Source of the DNA: Sphingobium arseniciresistens
Lineage (GTDB): Bacteria; Pseudomonadota; Alphaproteobacteria; Sphingomonadales; Sphingomonadaceae
Length of the DNA: 64,000 bases
Direction of reading: 5' to 3'
NCBI GenBank assembly: GCA_029167225.1
Contig: JARFNK010000008.1
Coordinates: 1-64,000, forward strand
Position 1 is the first letter of the stretch. The number at the start of each line of letters is the position of its first letter. Positions 53,374 through 62,217 of this stretch are shown here, one piece after another. The notes beneath the pieces were generated by a model. That model worked only from the letters and a program-made list of their open reading frames with translations, did no database searches and was not told the origin of the DNA. The position numbers and the translations under genes were made by a program.

Positions 53374-53689
53374 GATGCACTCCCTGTCCCCGGAGTGCAC
53401 TTTCGCAATTAAGCGCTCTTATTCGGCTAACACCCTTGATTAACATGATATTCAGGATGTTTTGGCAGGGCTTGAAGGGGTCTGTAAGTGGGCAGGGTCA
53501 AACGGCTTCCAGCACGAAGAACAGAGCAAATTTTTGTCTGTTTGGTTACTGCCGTTGCGATTTGGCGCGGCGCAGGGTAGCCGTGATTTTATGAAGCGAG
53601 GATGAAATCATTTCTGTTCGCTTGTCCAAGCCTTGGAACCTGTCAGCATCGCTGATCGTTACCGTCGCGAAATATCGCCAGGGGTTAAA
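53374..53689. other. Divergent promoter region before the heptose operon
   Basis: About 316 bp between the protease start and the isomerase start. Sequence is comparatively A/T-rich (GATTAACATGATATTCAGG, AAATTTTTGTCTG) and holds no gene. Short inverted repeat TGATTT ... AAATCA around 53583-53610. Probably promoters for both sides; no specific motif was identified. Confidence 0.45.
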
Positions 53690-54313
53690 ATGAGTTCTAT
53701 CGATCCCCGCCACCGTAACGACTATGGCGGTGCCCAGTCGCTTGCCGATTTTGCATTTTCCTATGCCGATCGCCTGCAGGCGGCGCTTCGCGCCGTCGAT
53801 CAGGCCGCATTGGAGCAGGCGCTGGCCCTCATCGAAGGCACGGCGCGCGATGGCGGGCATGTGATGTCGATCGGCAACGGGGGATCGGCGGCGATTGCCG
53901 AGCATCTGTGCTGCGACTGGACCAAGGGCACGCATCACCACGATCACCCGGTCATCGACACCCGGTCGCTGGCAAGCAACATGGCGCTCTATTCCGCGGT
54001 CGCCAATGATTTCGGCTTCGAAAAGGTGTTCGCCACCCAGATCGAGATGCTGGGCAAGCCGGGCGACCTGCTGATCGCGGTGTCCTCTTCCGGCAACAGC
54101 CCGAATATCATCGCGGGTGTCGAGGCGGCGCGGGCCAAGGGCATGAAGACCATCGGCATGAGCGGCTTTGGCGGCGGCACGCTGCGGGAAACGGCGGACG
54201 TCAGCCTGCATATCGACATCAACAATTACGGGATCGTCGAGGACGCGCATCAGGCGCTCACGCATATCCTGGCGCAATATATCGCCCGCAAGCGGGACGG
54301 GGTGCAGGCATGA
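53690..54313 (+). CDS. gmhA: D-sedoheptulose-7-phosphate isomerase (GmhA-like SIS protein)
   Basis: A SIS-domain phosphosugar isomerase of 207 residues, expected to convert sedoheptulose 7-phosphate to D-glycero-D-manno-heptose 7-phosphate. Features: GGHVMSIGNGGSAAIAEHLCCDW (the phosphate loop and zinc-linked His region), TKGTHHHDHPVIDTRSLASNMALYSAVANDFGFE, SSSGNSPNIIAGVEAARAKGMKTIGMSGFGGG and the C-terminal helix EDAHQALTHILAQYI with conserved Glu and His. CAGGGG lies 6 nt before ATG 53690. The stop overlaps the next start by 4 bp. Confidence 0.88.
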   Translation: MSSIDPRHRNDYGGAQSLADFAFSYADRLQAALRAVDQAALEQALALIEGTARDGGHVMSIGNGGSAAIAEHLCCDWTKGTHHHDHPVIDTRSLASNMALYSAVANDFGFEKVFATQIEMLGKPGDLLIAVSSSGNSPNIIAGVEAARAKGMKTIGMSGFGGGTLRETADVSLHIDINNYGIVEDAHQALTHILAQYIARKRDGVQA

Positions 54314-55281
54314 AGGCTTTCGTTGCCGGGGGCGCGGGCTTCATCGGCTGTCACCTGTGCGAACGGCTGGTGGAGCGGGGATATCACGTCACCGTGGCCG
54401 ACAATCTGTCGCTCGGGCATCGCGAGTTCATCGCGCCGCTGGAGGCGCAGGGCGCGCTCGATTTCATCGAGATGGACGTGACGGATGTGGACGCGCTGTC
54501 CGCCCTGTTCGCGGAGCGTGGGTTCGACGTGGTGTTCCACATGGCCGCCAATTCGGACATCGCGCGCAGCTTCGCCGATCCCATGACCGATTTCGGCAGC
54601 ACGCTGCAGACCACCTATGCGGTGCTGGACGCGATGCGCCGCAACGGCTTGAAGCAGATCATCTTCGCCTCCACCTCCGCCATCTATGGCGAGGCGCAGG
54701 GCAAGCTCAGCGAGGATCACGGCCCGCTGCTGCCGATCTCCCATTATGGCGCGGCCAAGCTGGCGTCGGAGGCGTTCATCTCCTCCTATGCCGAGAATTA
54801 CGGCATGCAGGCGTGGATCACGCGCTTCCCCAATGTGGTGGGCGACCGGCTGACCCATGGCGCCATCTATGATTTCGTGCGCAAGCTGCGGCGCGATCCC
54901 ACCCGCCTTGAGGTGCTGGGTAATGGCACGCAGACCAAGCCCTATCTCCATGCCGATGATCTGGTCGAGGCGATCCTGCTCGGCTGGGAGAAGCTGGACG
55001 GCAAGGTCAACGTCTTCAACATCGGCGGCGAGACGCGCTGCAGTGTGGCGAAGATCGCGCAGATCGTGGTCGAGGAGTTCGGCGGCAACGCGCGGATCGA
55101 CTATACCGGCGGCGATCGCGGCTGGGTGGGTGATGTGCCCAGCGTCGATTATGACGTGTCGCGGGTCAGCGCGCTGGGGTGGAGCCCGAAGCTCGACTCC
55201 GAAGCAGCGATCCGTGCGGCCGCCAGGTGGATGGTCGACAGCACGGCAGAGAGTGGTGCCGCGACGGATAGCGCTGCATGA
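54310..55281 (+). CDS. NAD-dependent sugar epimerase of the heptose operon
   Basis: An extended SDR of 323 residues. NAD loop GGAGFIG (7-13), HMAANSDIARSFADP, IFASTSAIYGEA, catalytic YGAAK near residue 146, RFPNVVGDRLTHGAIYDFVRKL, and KPYLHADDLVEAI. This resembles UDP-glucose 4-epimerases or dTDP/GDP-sugar epimerases rather than HldD. Within an operon that builds GDP-heptose, it may epimerise the GDP-heptose or another donor. Overlaps both neighbours by 4 bp (ATGA). Confidence 0.85.
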   Translation: MKAFVAGGAGFIGCHLCERLVERGYHVTVADNLSLGHREFIAPLEAQGALDFIEMDVTDVDALSALFAERGFDVVFHMAANSDIARSFADPMTDFGSTLQTTYAVLDAMRRNGLKQIIFASTSAIYGEAQGKLSEDHGPLLPISHYGAAKLASEAFISSYAENYGMQAWITRFPNVVGDRLTHGAIYDFVRKLRRDPTRLEVLGNGTQTKPYLHADDLVEAILLGWEKLDGKVNVFNIGGETRCSVAKIAQIVVEEFGGNARIDYTGGDRGWVGDVPSVDYDVSRVSALGWSPKLDSEAAIRAAARWMVDSTAESGAATDSAA

Positions 55282-56582
55282 AGATCGTGGTGCTGGCCGG
55301 CGGCAAAGGGACGCGCCTTGGCCTGCCGGACCTGCCCAAGCCGATGGCGCCGGTGGCCGGGCGGCCGCTGCTGGAGCGCATCGTCGAGGTGGGCAAGGCG
55401 AGTGGCTTTGACGATTTCCTGTTCCTCAACGGTCATCTGGGCGAGAAGATCGAGGCGCATTTCGGCGATGGATCTGCCTTTGGGGTGAAGATCGCGCATT
55501 TTCGCGAGCCGGCGCCGCTGGGCACGGCCGGGGCGCTGCGCGCGGCGCGGGAAGCGATCACCGAGACCTTCATCCTGATCTATGGCGATATCCTGCTGGA
55601 TGTCGATCTCGCCCATTTCGTGGATTTTCACCGCGAACATGGCGGCGTCGCCAGCCTGTTCGTCCATCCCAACGACCATCCCCATGACAGCGACCTGGTT
55701 GAAGCCAGCGCGGGCGAGCGGATCACGCGCTTCCTCTCCAAGCCGCATGAAGCTGGCGCGCTGCTCCCCAATCTGGTGAGCGCGGCGCTCTATGTGATGG
55801 AGCCGGAGGCCATCGACCAAGTGCCCGAGGGCGCATCCGACTGGGGGCGGGACATCTTCCCCGCCATGGTCGAGGCGGGTCTGCCGCTGCACGCCTATCG
55901 CAGCGTCGAATATGCCAAGGACATGGGCACGCCGGAGCGGCTGGCGAAGGGCACGCGCGACATCCAGTCGGGCAAGGTGGAGCGCCTCAGTCGCCGCAAT
56001 GCCAAGCCCGCCGTGTTCCTCGATCGCGACGGCGTGCTGAATGTCGAGCGCAACGGCGTGCATCGGCCCGAAGACCTGCAACTGCTCTCCGGCGTGGCGG
56101 AGGCGGTGGCGAGCCTGAACAAGGCGGGCGTACCGGCGATCTGCGTCACCAACCAGCCGGACATCGCCAAGGGCTTCTTCACCGAAGATGACCTGCGGCG
56201 GATATTCTGCGCACTTGACACCGCGCTCGCCGATGAAGCGGGCGCCTATCTGGACGATGTCTTCTATTGCCCGCACCATCCCGAAGCGGGATGGGAGGGC
56301 GAAGTGGCGGCGCTCAAGATCGCGTGCGAGTGCCGCAAGCCAAGGCCAGGCATGCTCAAGGCGGCTGCCGCGCTGCACAATATCGATCTGTCACGCAGCT
56401 GGATGATCGGGGACCGGGCCACCGATATTGCCGCCGCAAAGGCCGTTGGCGCGGGTGCTGTTCTTGTGTCACACCCGGACAGTCCGATTGATGCAGGTGC
56501 GAAAGCCGATTGCAATCCCAATCTGACCACTGATAGTCTGACATCGGCCATCGCTCATGTTCTGGGAGCCCTGCGGCAGTGA
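55278..56582 (+). CDS. Fused heptose-1-phosphate guanylyltransferase (HddC-like) and heptose-1,7-bisphosphatase (GmhB-like)
   Basis: Two enzymes in one 434-residue chain. Residues 1-235 are a nucleotidyltransferase of the HddC type, with VVLAGGKGTRLG, LPKPMAPVAGRPLLE and YGDILLDVD near 102-110. Residues 245-434 form a HAD phosphatase of the GmhB type, with FLDRDGVLN (247-255), the zinc cysteine/histidine set C331-x-H333...C350-x-C352 and GDRATDI near 379-384. In the GDP-heptose route GmhB removes the C7 phosphate and HddC adds GMP. Overlaps the preceding and following genes by 4 bp each (ATGA and GTGA). Confidence 0.9.
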   Translation: MKIVVLAGGKGTRLGLPDLPKPMAPVAGRPLLERIVEVGKASGFDDFLFLNGHLGEKIEAHFGDGSAFGVKIAHFREPAPLGTAGALRAAREAITETFILIYGDILLDVDLAHFVDFHREHGGVASLFVHPNDHPHDSDLVEASAGERITRFLSKPHEAGALLPNLVSAALYVMEPEAIDQVPEGASDWGRDIFPAMVEAGLPLHAYRSVEYAKDMGTPERLAKGTRDIQSGKVERLSRRNAKPAVFLDRDGVLNVERNGVHRPEDLQLLSGVAEAVASLNKAGVPAICVTNQPDIAKGFFTEDDLRRIFCALDTALADEAGAYLDDVFYCPHHPEAGWEGEVAALKIACECRKPRPGMLKAAAALHNIDLSRSWMIGDRATDIAAAKAVGAGAVLVSHPDSPIDAGAKADCNPNLTTDSLTSAIAHVLGALRQ

Positions 56583-57553
56583 TTATTTCCCGCACGCCTT
56601 TGCGTGTCAGTTTCTGCGGTGGCGGTAGCGACCTGCCTCAATTCTACCGGCAGCATGGCGGCGCCGTGCTCAGCATGTCGATCAAGCGCTATGTCTATCT
56701 CTCGATGCACGACTATTTCGAGAGCGACGGCTATATCCTGAAATATTCCCGGTTGGAGACGGCGGGGTCGGCCGAGGCGATCCAGCACCGCATCCTGAAG
56801 CAGGTGTTCCAGGATTATGGCATCAAGGGCATCGACTTCAATTCCAGCGCAGACGTGCCCGCCGGCACCGGGCTCGGATCGTCCAGCGCCTTTACCGTTG
56901 GCCTGCTCAACCTCTGCAACGCCTATCTGGGCCGATATGAAGGGCGCACGGCGCTGGCGGAAAAGGCCTGCGAGATCGAGATCGAGAAGCTGGGCGAGCC
57001 GATCGGCAAGCAGGATCAATATGGCTGTGCGCTGGGCGGCATGAACTTCCTGACCTTCAACCCGGACGAAAGCGTTGAGGTGGAGGCGGTGCCGATCACC
57101 ACGGCCATGCGCCAGCGGCTCGAACAATGCCTGGTGATGTTCTATCTGGGCGGTACCCGGTCGGCGAGCGAACTGCTCAAGGAGCAGGGCAGCCGGCTGC
57201 GGGACAATGCCAGCGTCGTCGACGACATGAAGGCCATGGTCCGCAGCGCCTACAGCCTGCGCGCGGAAATCCAGGAAAATGTCGATGTGATCGGCCCCTA
57301 TCTGCACGAGGCTTGGGAACGCAAGCGCCGGCAGGCGCCGGGGATCAGCAACGCACTGGTCGACGACGCCTATGCGCGGGCGCGTGCCGCCGGGGCGACG
57401 GGCGGCAAGCTGCTGGGCGCCGGCGGATCGGGTTTCCTGCTCGCCTACGTGCCGGACGGACTGGGGCCGGACGTGCGTGCGGCATTGAAGGAATATCCGG
57501 CCTACGACGTCAGGCTGGATAGCATTGGAACGACAATCATCTATTCGGATTGA
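56579..57553 (+). CDS. hddA: D-glycero-D-manno-heptose 7-phosphate kinase (HddA-like GHMP kinase)
   Basis: A GHMP-family kinase of 324 residues that phosphorylates the C1 hydroxyl of heptose 7-phosphate. Motifs: ISRTPLRVSFCGGGSDLP at the N-terminus, the ATP loop VPAGTGLGSSSAF (residues 93-105), GKQDQYGCALGGMNFLTF, and the C-terminal GGKLLGAGGSGFLLAYV. Start is GTG at 56579, overlapping the preceding stop (GTGA). It completes the set GmhA, HddA, GmhB, HddC. The substrate follows from context; the fold alone only says GHMP kinase. Confidence 0.87.
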   Translation: MIISRTPLRVSFCGGGSDLPQFYRQHGGAVLSMSIKRYVYLSMHDYFESDGYILKYSRLETAGSAEAIQHRILKQVFQDYGIKGIDFNSSADVPAGTGLGSSSAFTVGLLNLCNAYLGRYEGRTALAEKACEIEIEKLGEPIGKQDQYGCALGGMNFLTFNPDESVEVEAVPITTAMRQRLEQCLVMFYLGGTRSASELLKEQGSRLRDNASVVDDMKAMVRSAYSLRAEIQENVDVIGPYLHEAWERKRRQAPGISNALVDDAYARARAAGATGGKLLGAGGSGFLLAYVPDGLGPDVRAALKEYPAYDVRLDSIGTTIIYSD

Positions 57554-57709
57554 GCCCATGCACCATGGCGGCGGCTCGGAAAGGTTTTGGTTTTCTTTGT
57601 CCTATACCTTACGAATGCCGTCGCTGCGTTGTGCGTCGACCTCTATTGCCTTGACACGGGCGGGCATAAGGGGCCGGTGCAGAAGTGGTGACATCTCGTT
57701 AGGGGGGCT

Positions 57710-58759
57710 ATGCATCTTCTTATAATTGGCGGCTCTCCCGATCATCAGGGCGGGGTTGAGGCGTTCTGCGAACGCTCATCCATCGCTCTCAATCGTCGGG
57801 GCAATCACCAGATCGAATATTTTGCGACCGGCAACGCCTTCATGAAGCTGCGCGGCATTCCCAAGCTGTTGCGGGGGCTGCGCCACATGCTGAGCTATCG
57901 CGGCAAGCAGCTGGATTGCGTGTGGGTGCAATATGCGGCCCTGCCGGACCTCATCTACGCATTTGTCGCCAAGCGCGCGGGGTTCAAGGTGATGGTGACG
58001 CCGCATCTGGGCTCCAACTGGCGCTCGCAGAAGACGCCGGCGTTGCGCGCACTCAGCAAATGGCTGCTGCGCTCGGCCGATCGGCTGGCACTGATTTCGC
58101 CCACGCAGGAGCTGGAAATCGCGCTGCCGACCAGCGTGCCGCGTTCGCCGATCCGCAATTTCCTGCCCGCCGACATTCTGGAAGGCCGCATGGCCGACAT
58201 CAGCCAGCGCCCGCCCCAGATGCAGATCATCCATTCCGGCCGCCTGTCCGAAGGCAAGGGCACCTTCATGGTGGTGGAACTGTGCGCCCGCCTGAAGCAG
58301 GCCGGGAAGCCCTTCGCCACCACGATCACCGGCACGGCCGACGAGGCGACGATGACGCGGCTGCATGCGATGATCGCGCAGCATGGACTGCAGGACGACA
58401 TCACCGTCACCGGCCGGGTCAGCGAGGACGCGCTGTTCGGCTATCTGCGCGGATCGGACGTGCTGGTGCATCTTTCCAGCATCGACTCCTATCCGCTGAT
58501 CGTGCTGGAGGCGACCGCCTGCAGCGTGTTCCCGGTCTGCATGGAGCTGGCCGGCGCGCGCAACATGGTGGAGACCTATGACGGGCTGATCGTGTCGGTC
58601 GAACATGCGGTGGACGAGACCGCCGCCGCGCTGATCGCCGCAGACGTCACGGAGCTTCGGGCGCGGGCGCAGAAGGTCGCGACGCAGGTGCGGGCCGACT
58701 ATGCATGGGACAATTGCGCCCTTGCGCTGGAGCAGGCGCTCCAAGCCTGCGTGAACTGA
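57710..58759 (+). CDS. GT4-like glycosyltransferase
   Basis: A GT-B transferase of 349 residues. N-terminal MHLLIIGGSPDHQGGVEAFCERS is the acceptor-domain Gly-rich loop; QIIHSGRLSEGKGTFMVVELCARLKQ and VLVHLSSIDSYPLIVLEATACSVFPVCME form the donor site, where the first Glu of EX7E is Asp-like (SID). It follows a 156-bp gap with an unusually close ribosome-binding site (AGGGGGG only 2 nt before ATG 57710), so a different start is possible but less family-like. The next gene begins 6 bp after its stop. Confidence 0.83.
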   Translation: MHLLIIGGSPDHQGGVEAFCERSSIALNRRGNHQIEYFATGNAFMKLRGIPKLLRGLRHMLSYRGKQLDCVWVQYAALPDLIYAFVAKRAGFKVMVTPHLGSNWRSQKTPALRALSKWLLRSADRLALISPTQELEIALPTSVPRSPIRNFLPADILEGRMADISQRPPQMQIIHSGRLSEGKGTFMVVELCARLKQAGKPFATTITGTADEATMTRLHAMIAQHGLQDDITVTGRVSEDALFGYLRGSDVLVHLSSIDSYPLIVLEATACSVFPVCMELAGARNMVETYDGLIVSVEHAVDETAAALIAADVTELRARAQKVATQVRADYAWDNCALALEQALQACVN

Positions 58760-58765
58760 TCCGCG

Positions 58766-60046
58766 ATGCATAGGCTGACGCGATATGCGCTGGCCTTCAT
58801 TGGTCCGGCGGGCGGGGCGGTGGCGCAGTTCGCGCTCTCGCTGCTGCTGCTGCGCACGCTTTCGCCAGAGGATTTCGGCGGTTTTTCTGTCTTGCTGGTC
58901 GCGTCGCAGTTCAGCTGGGGCATCTGGAGCGCCTTGTTCGGCGCGCTGCTGCCCGTGCTGATGGCGCAGGCGGACGCGCGCTTGCGGGCAGTGCAGGTGG
59001 ACTGTGTGTTCGCCACCAACCTGCTGGCGGCGATCCCGGTGTCGCTGCTGTTCTTCGCGCTGTCGCTGCGGCTGCATTTCACCGCGCTCGAAGCGGGGCT
59101 GTTTGCGCTCTATGTAGGCCTCGCGCTGCTGCGCTGGTTCGCGCGCGCCTATGTCTATGCCTGCGGACGGCAGATCGCGGTGCTGATGTCGGACCTTGCC
59201 TACAGCCTCGCCATGCTGGGGGCGTGCGGCATCCTGCTGGTCGCGCCGGTGGAGCCGCTGCTGCTCGCTTGCGGGGCGCTGGCGCTGGGCTCCGGCATCG
59301 GGCTGCTCGCATTCGGCGGGGCACATCTGCTGCGGCAGTTCGTGCAGCTGCGCCCGTCTTCCATCGGCCATTATGCGGCGCTGTGGCGGGAGCATACGGG
59401 CTGGTCGCTGCTGGGCGTGCTCACCACCGAGGCGACGACCAACGCGCACAGCTATATCGTCACGCTGGTCGCCGGGCCGGGGCAGTTCGCGCTGATCGCC
59501 GCCAGCGCGCTCGTCACCCGGCCGGCGACGGTCGTGCTGAACGCGCTCAACGAATATGAGCGGGCGCAGATGGCGCGGGAGATCGCGGCGGGCGACGGTA
59601 GTGCGCTGCGCCGTTCGATGCGCTTCTTCCGGGCGATGCTGGGCGTCGCATGGCTGGGGACGGGGATCGCCATTGCCGGCCTGCTGGGCCTTGCGCCGCG
59701 TCTCGTCTATCCCGCCCATTATGATCTTGTCCCGCTGGCCTGGGGTGCGGCGATGTGGATGGCGGTGATCGCCGTGCGCGTGCTGCGGGCGCCCGAGAGC
59801 GCGATGATGCAGGGCGGCGGCGCGTTCCGCACGCTCGCCCATGCCAGCGTGTGGTCGGCCATCGTGTCCATCATCGCTGTGCTTGCGATGCTGTGGCTCG
59901 CCGCGCCGATCTGGTCGATCCTGGGCATATTGGCGGGGGAACTGGTGTTCGGTTGGCGCCTGTGGCCGGCGGCGCGGCGCTGGCGGCTGGCGAACATGCC
60001 CGAGCGGCGCGGGGCGGACGCGATGATGGCGGGGGCGACGTCATGA
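58766..60046 (+). CDS. Wzx-like polysaccharide flippase (second of two)
   Basis: A 426-residue polytopic membrane protein with about eleven to twelve hydrophobic segments. The N-terminus RYALAFIGPAGGAVAQFALSLLLLRTLSPEDFGGFSVLLVASQFSWGIWSALFGALL resembles MOP-family flippases. Sequence signature is weaker than for the first flippase gene, so an assembly or ligase-accessory role is possible. It overlaps the following GT2 gene by 4 bp (ATGA). Confidence 0.75.
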   Translation: MHRLTRYALAFIGPAGGAVAQFALSLLLLRTLSPEDFGGFSVLLVASQFSWGIWSALFGALLPVLMAQADARLRAVQVDCVFATNLLAAIPVSLLFFALSLRLHFTALEAGLFALYVGLALLRWFARAYVYACGRQIAVLMSDLAYSLAMLGACGILLVAPVEPLLLACGALALGSGIGLLAFGGAHLLRQFVQLRPSSIGHYAALWREHTGWSLLGVLTTEATTNAHSYIVTLVAGPGQFALIAASALVTRPATVVLNALNEYERAQMAREIAAGDGSALRRSMRFFRAMLGVAWLGTGIAIAGLLGLAPRLVYPAHYDLVPLAWGAAMWMAVIAVRVLRAPESAMMQGGGAFRTLAHASVWSAIVSIIAVLAMLWLAAPIWSILGILAGELVFGWRLWPAARRWRLANMPERRGADAMMAGATS

Positions 60047-61056
60047 CCGTTACCATCGGCATCAAGGCGTTGAACGAAGAGGCGCATATCGCCGCATCGC
60101 TGGCGAGTGCGGTGACCGCAGCCGCGCCCTTTGGCGGCGATGTCGTGCTGGCCGACAGCGGATCGCGCGACCGCACGGTGGAGATCGCCAAGGCCTTTCC
60201 CGTCCGCATCGTGCAGCTCGCGAACGTTGACGAGCGCTGCTGCGGGGCCGGCGCGCAACTGGCCTTCCAGCATGCGCAGGGCGACTATTTCTACCTGCTC
60301 GACGGCGACATGATTTTGGACGGCGACTTCCTGCGCGCCGGCATCGCCTATCTCGAGGCCAACCCAAGGGTGGGCGGCGTCGGCGGCCATGTGATCGAGC
60401 GGAATGCGCAAGGCGAGGATTTCCAGGTGCGGGCGCAGAAGTTCCGCGCCTTTTCCGGCCCGGTCGACCGGCTCGACTGCGGCGGCCTTTACCGCATGGC
60501 GGCGCTGCGGGAACTGGGCTATTTCGCCGATCGCAATCTCCATGCCTTCGAGGAGTTTGATCTGGGCGCGCGCCTTGCCGCCGCGGGATGGACGCTGGCG
60601 CGGATCGATCATCCGGCGGTGGAGCATTATGGCCATGTGACCGGCGGCTATCGGCTGCTCTGGCGGCGGCTGGCCACGGGCTATGCCGGCGGGCCGGGCG
60701 AGGTGCTGCGGGCGGCGCTTGGGCGGCGGCACCTGCCGGTCGTGCTGCGCAGGCTGCGGCATGTGCATATGACGATCCTGCTCATGGCATGGTGGGCGGC
60801 GCTGGTCGGGGCTGGCCTTGCCGGGCAGTGGTGGGCGCTGGCCGGGCTGATTGTCGTGCCCGTGCTGTTCTTTGCCTGGCGGCGGCGTTCGCTGCGGCTG
60901 GGGCTTTACATTCTGGCGGCCTGGAACGTGGCGGCGCTGGGGTCGATCGCGGCGCTGTTCCGGCCGCGCGTGTCGCCCGCCCGGCCGCTGGATGCTGTCA
61001 CGCTGGCAGAGCCGGACAGGACGACCGATCAGGGAGAAGTTCATGCTGGTGGATGA
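60043..61056 (+). CDS. GT2 family glycosyltransferase with C-terminal membrane helices
   Basis: A 337-residue GT-A transferase. The catalytic part has TVTIGIKALNEEAHIAASLASAV, VVLADSGSRDRT, the metal-binding LLDGDMIL and the acceptor region CGGLYRMAALRELGYF, FEEFDLGARLAAAGW. The C-terminal third carries two or three hydrophobic helices (TILLMAWWAALVGAGLAG, LAGLIVVPVLFFAWR), so the enzyme is anchored in the inner membrane. The start overlaps the preceding stop (ATGA at 60043); the downstream methyltransferase starts 14 bp before its stop. Confidence 0.85.
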   Translation: MTVTIGIKALNEEAHIAASLASAVTAAAPFGGDVVLADSGSRDRTVEIAKAFPVRIVQLANVDERCCGAGAQLAFQHAQGDYFYLLDGDMILDGDFLRAGIAYLEANPRVGGVGGHVIERNAQGEDFQVRAQKFRAFSGPVDRLDCGGLYRMAALRELGYFADRNLHAFEEFDLGARLAAAGWTLARIDHPAVEHYGHVTGGYRLLWRRLATGYAGGPGEVLRAALGRRHLPVVLRRLRHVHMTILLMAWWAALVGAGLAGQWWALAGLIVVPVLFFAWRRRSLRLGLYILAAWNVAALGSIAALFRPRVSPARPLDAVTLAEPDRTTDQGEVHAGG

Positions 61057-62050
61057 TCGCGCGCTTGGGGGCATGATGCAGTGCCCGGCCTGTGCTGGCC
61101 CGTTGGCGTTGGACGGCGAAGGCAACTGGACCTGCGCCAAGCCGGGCTGCATCACCGGCGGCGCGGCCTTCCCCAAGGCGAATGGGCGCAGCATCCTGGT
61201 GGATTTCAATGCCAGCGTGCTGGATCGCGACGCCATGATCGCCTCCGGCGCGGACAGCGTAGTCCATCGGCGGCGCGGCTTCATGCGCCATGTCTTCCAG
61301 ATGATCGACGGTCCCAACCCGATCACGCCGCGCTTTGCTGGCGAAATGCTGGATCGCTGCCGGGCGCTGGCGGCGGGGGAGGGACGTAGGCCGCGCCTGC
61401 TGATCGTGGGCGGCGGCACCATCGGCAGCGGCGCGGATGCGCTGTACCAAGCCGAGGACATCGATCTCATCACCTTCGACATCTACTGGTCGGAGCATGT
61501 CAGCTTCCTGGCGGATGCCCATGCCATGCCGCTTGCCCCGGAAAGCATAGACGGCGTGTGGATACAGGCGGTGCTGGAGCATGTGATCGATCCGGTACAG
61601 GTGGTGTCGGAGATCGGCCGGGTGCTGCGCCCCGGCGGGCTGGTGTTCGCCGACACGCCCTTCCTGTGGCCGGTGCATGAAAAGGCCTATGACTTCACCC
61701 GCTGGACCCCGAGCGGCCATCGCTGGCTGTTCCGCAATTTCGATGTGATCGCGGCGGGCACCTCGTCCGGCCCCGGCACGCTCAGCCTGCTCGCGCTCCG
61801 GCATCTGGCGGCGTCGCTTTTCCGCAGCCCGAAGATGGGGCAGATTCTCACCTTCCCCTTCGCATGGCTGCGGCTGCTCGATCGTTTTTGCGACGAACGG
61901 AAGGGGCTGGACGCCGCCGCTGGTATCTTCTTTTTCGGCGCCAAAACCCAAAAGCCGATAGAAATGCCTGAATTGATCCGTTTTTACGACGAACAGATTG
62001 GCCTTCAACAGGCCATTTATCGTTTCGGAAGAGTAAAGAGCGGCAGATGA
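61043..62050 (+). CDS. SAM-dependent methyltransferase with N-terminal cysteine-rich segment
   Basis: A 335-residue protein. N-terminal CPACAGPLALDGEGNWTCAKPGC looks like a zinc-ribbon (two CxxC-type pairs), as in Trm112-like or ribbon-fused methyltransferases. The catalytic part has RPRLLIVGGGTIGSG, FDIYWSEHVSFLADAHAMPLAPESIDGVWIQAVLEHVIDPVQVVSEIGRVLRPGGLVFADTPFL (motifs I to VI of the class I fold). It probably methylates a sugar of the polysaccharide. GGGAG upstream supports ATG 61043, 14 bp inside the preceding gene. Frame is open earlier but only through that gene. Confidence 0.85.
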   Translation: MLVDDRALGGMMQCPACAGPLALDGEGNWTCAKPGCITGGAAFPKANGRSILVDFNASVLDRDAMIASGADSVVHRRRGFMRHVFQMIDGPNPITPRFAGEMLDRCRALAAGEGRRPRLLIVGGGTIGSGADALYQAEDIDLITFDIYWSEHVSFLADAHAMPLAPESIDGVWIQAVLEHVIDPVQVVSEIGRVLRPGGLVFADTPFLWPVHEKAYDFTRWTPSGHRWLFRNFDVIAAGTSSGPGTLSLLALRHLAASLFRSPKMGQILTFPFAWLRLLDRFCDERKGLDAAAGIFFFGAKTQKPIEMPELIRFYDEQIGLQQAIYRFGRVKSGR

Positions 62051-62060
62051 ACAGGGTCCG

Positions 62061-62088
62061 CAGTGGATCGTTTCACCACTGTTTCAAA
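62061..62088 (+). terminator. Weak terminator-like hairpin after the methyltransferase
   Basis: CAGTGG and CCACTG form a 6-bp stem with a 9-nt loop (62061-62081), followed by TTTC. It is the only hairpin between the methyltransferase stop and the ABC transporter start. The stem is short and the T-run minimal, so confidence is low. Confidence 0.3.
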
Positions 62089-62217
62089 ACCGGTTAATAG
62101 CTTATCGTTTCTGCAATGTTAATCATTCCTGCTTAATCAACGTCCCTGGGTCGGTGCGGGTCGCTACGCCACCTATTCAAAAAACAGAAACTCGGGGCCT
62201 TTCTGCAAGGAAGTATC

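Noticed and set aside
57776..59842. 688-codon frame opposite the GT4 and flippase genes
   Set aside because: Spans two real genes on the other strand and is Arg/Gln/His-rich without a domain.
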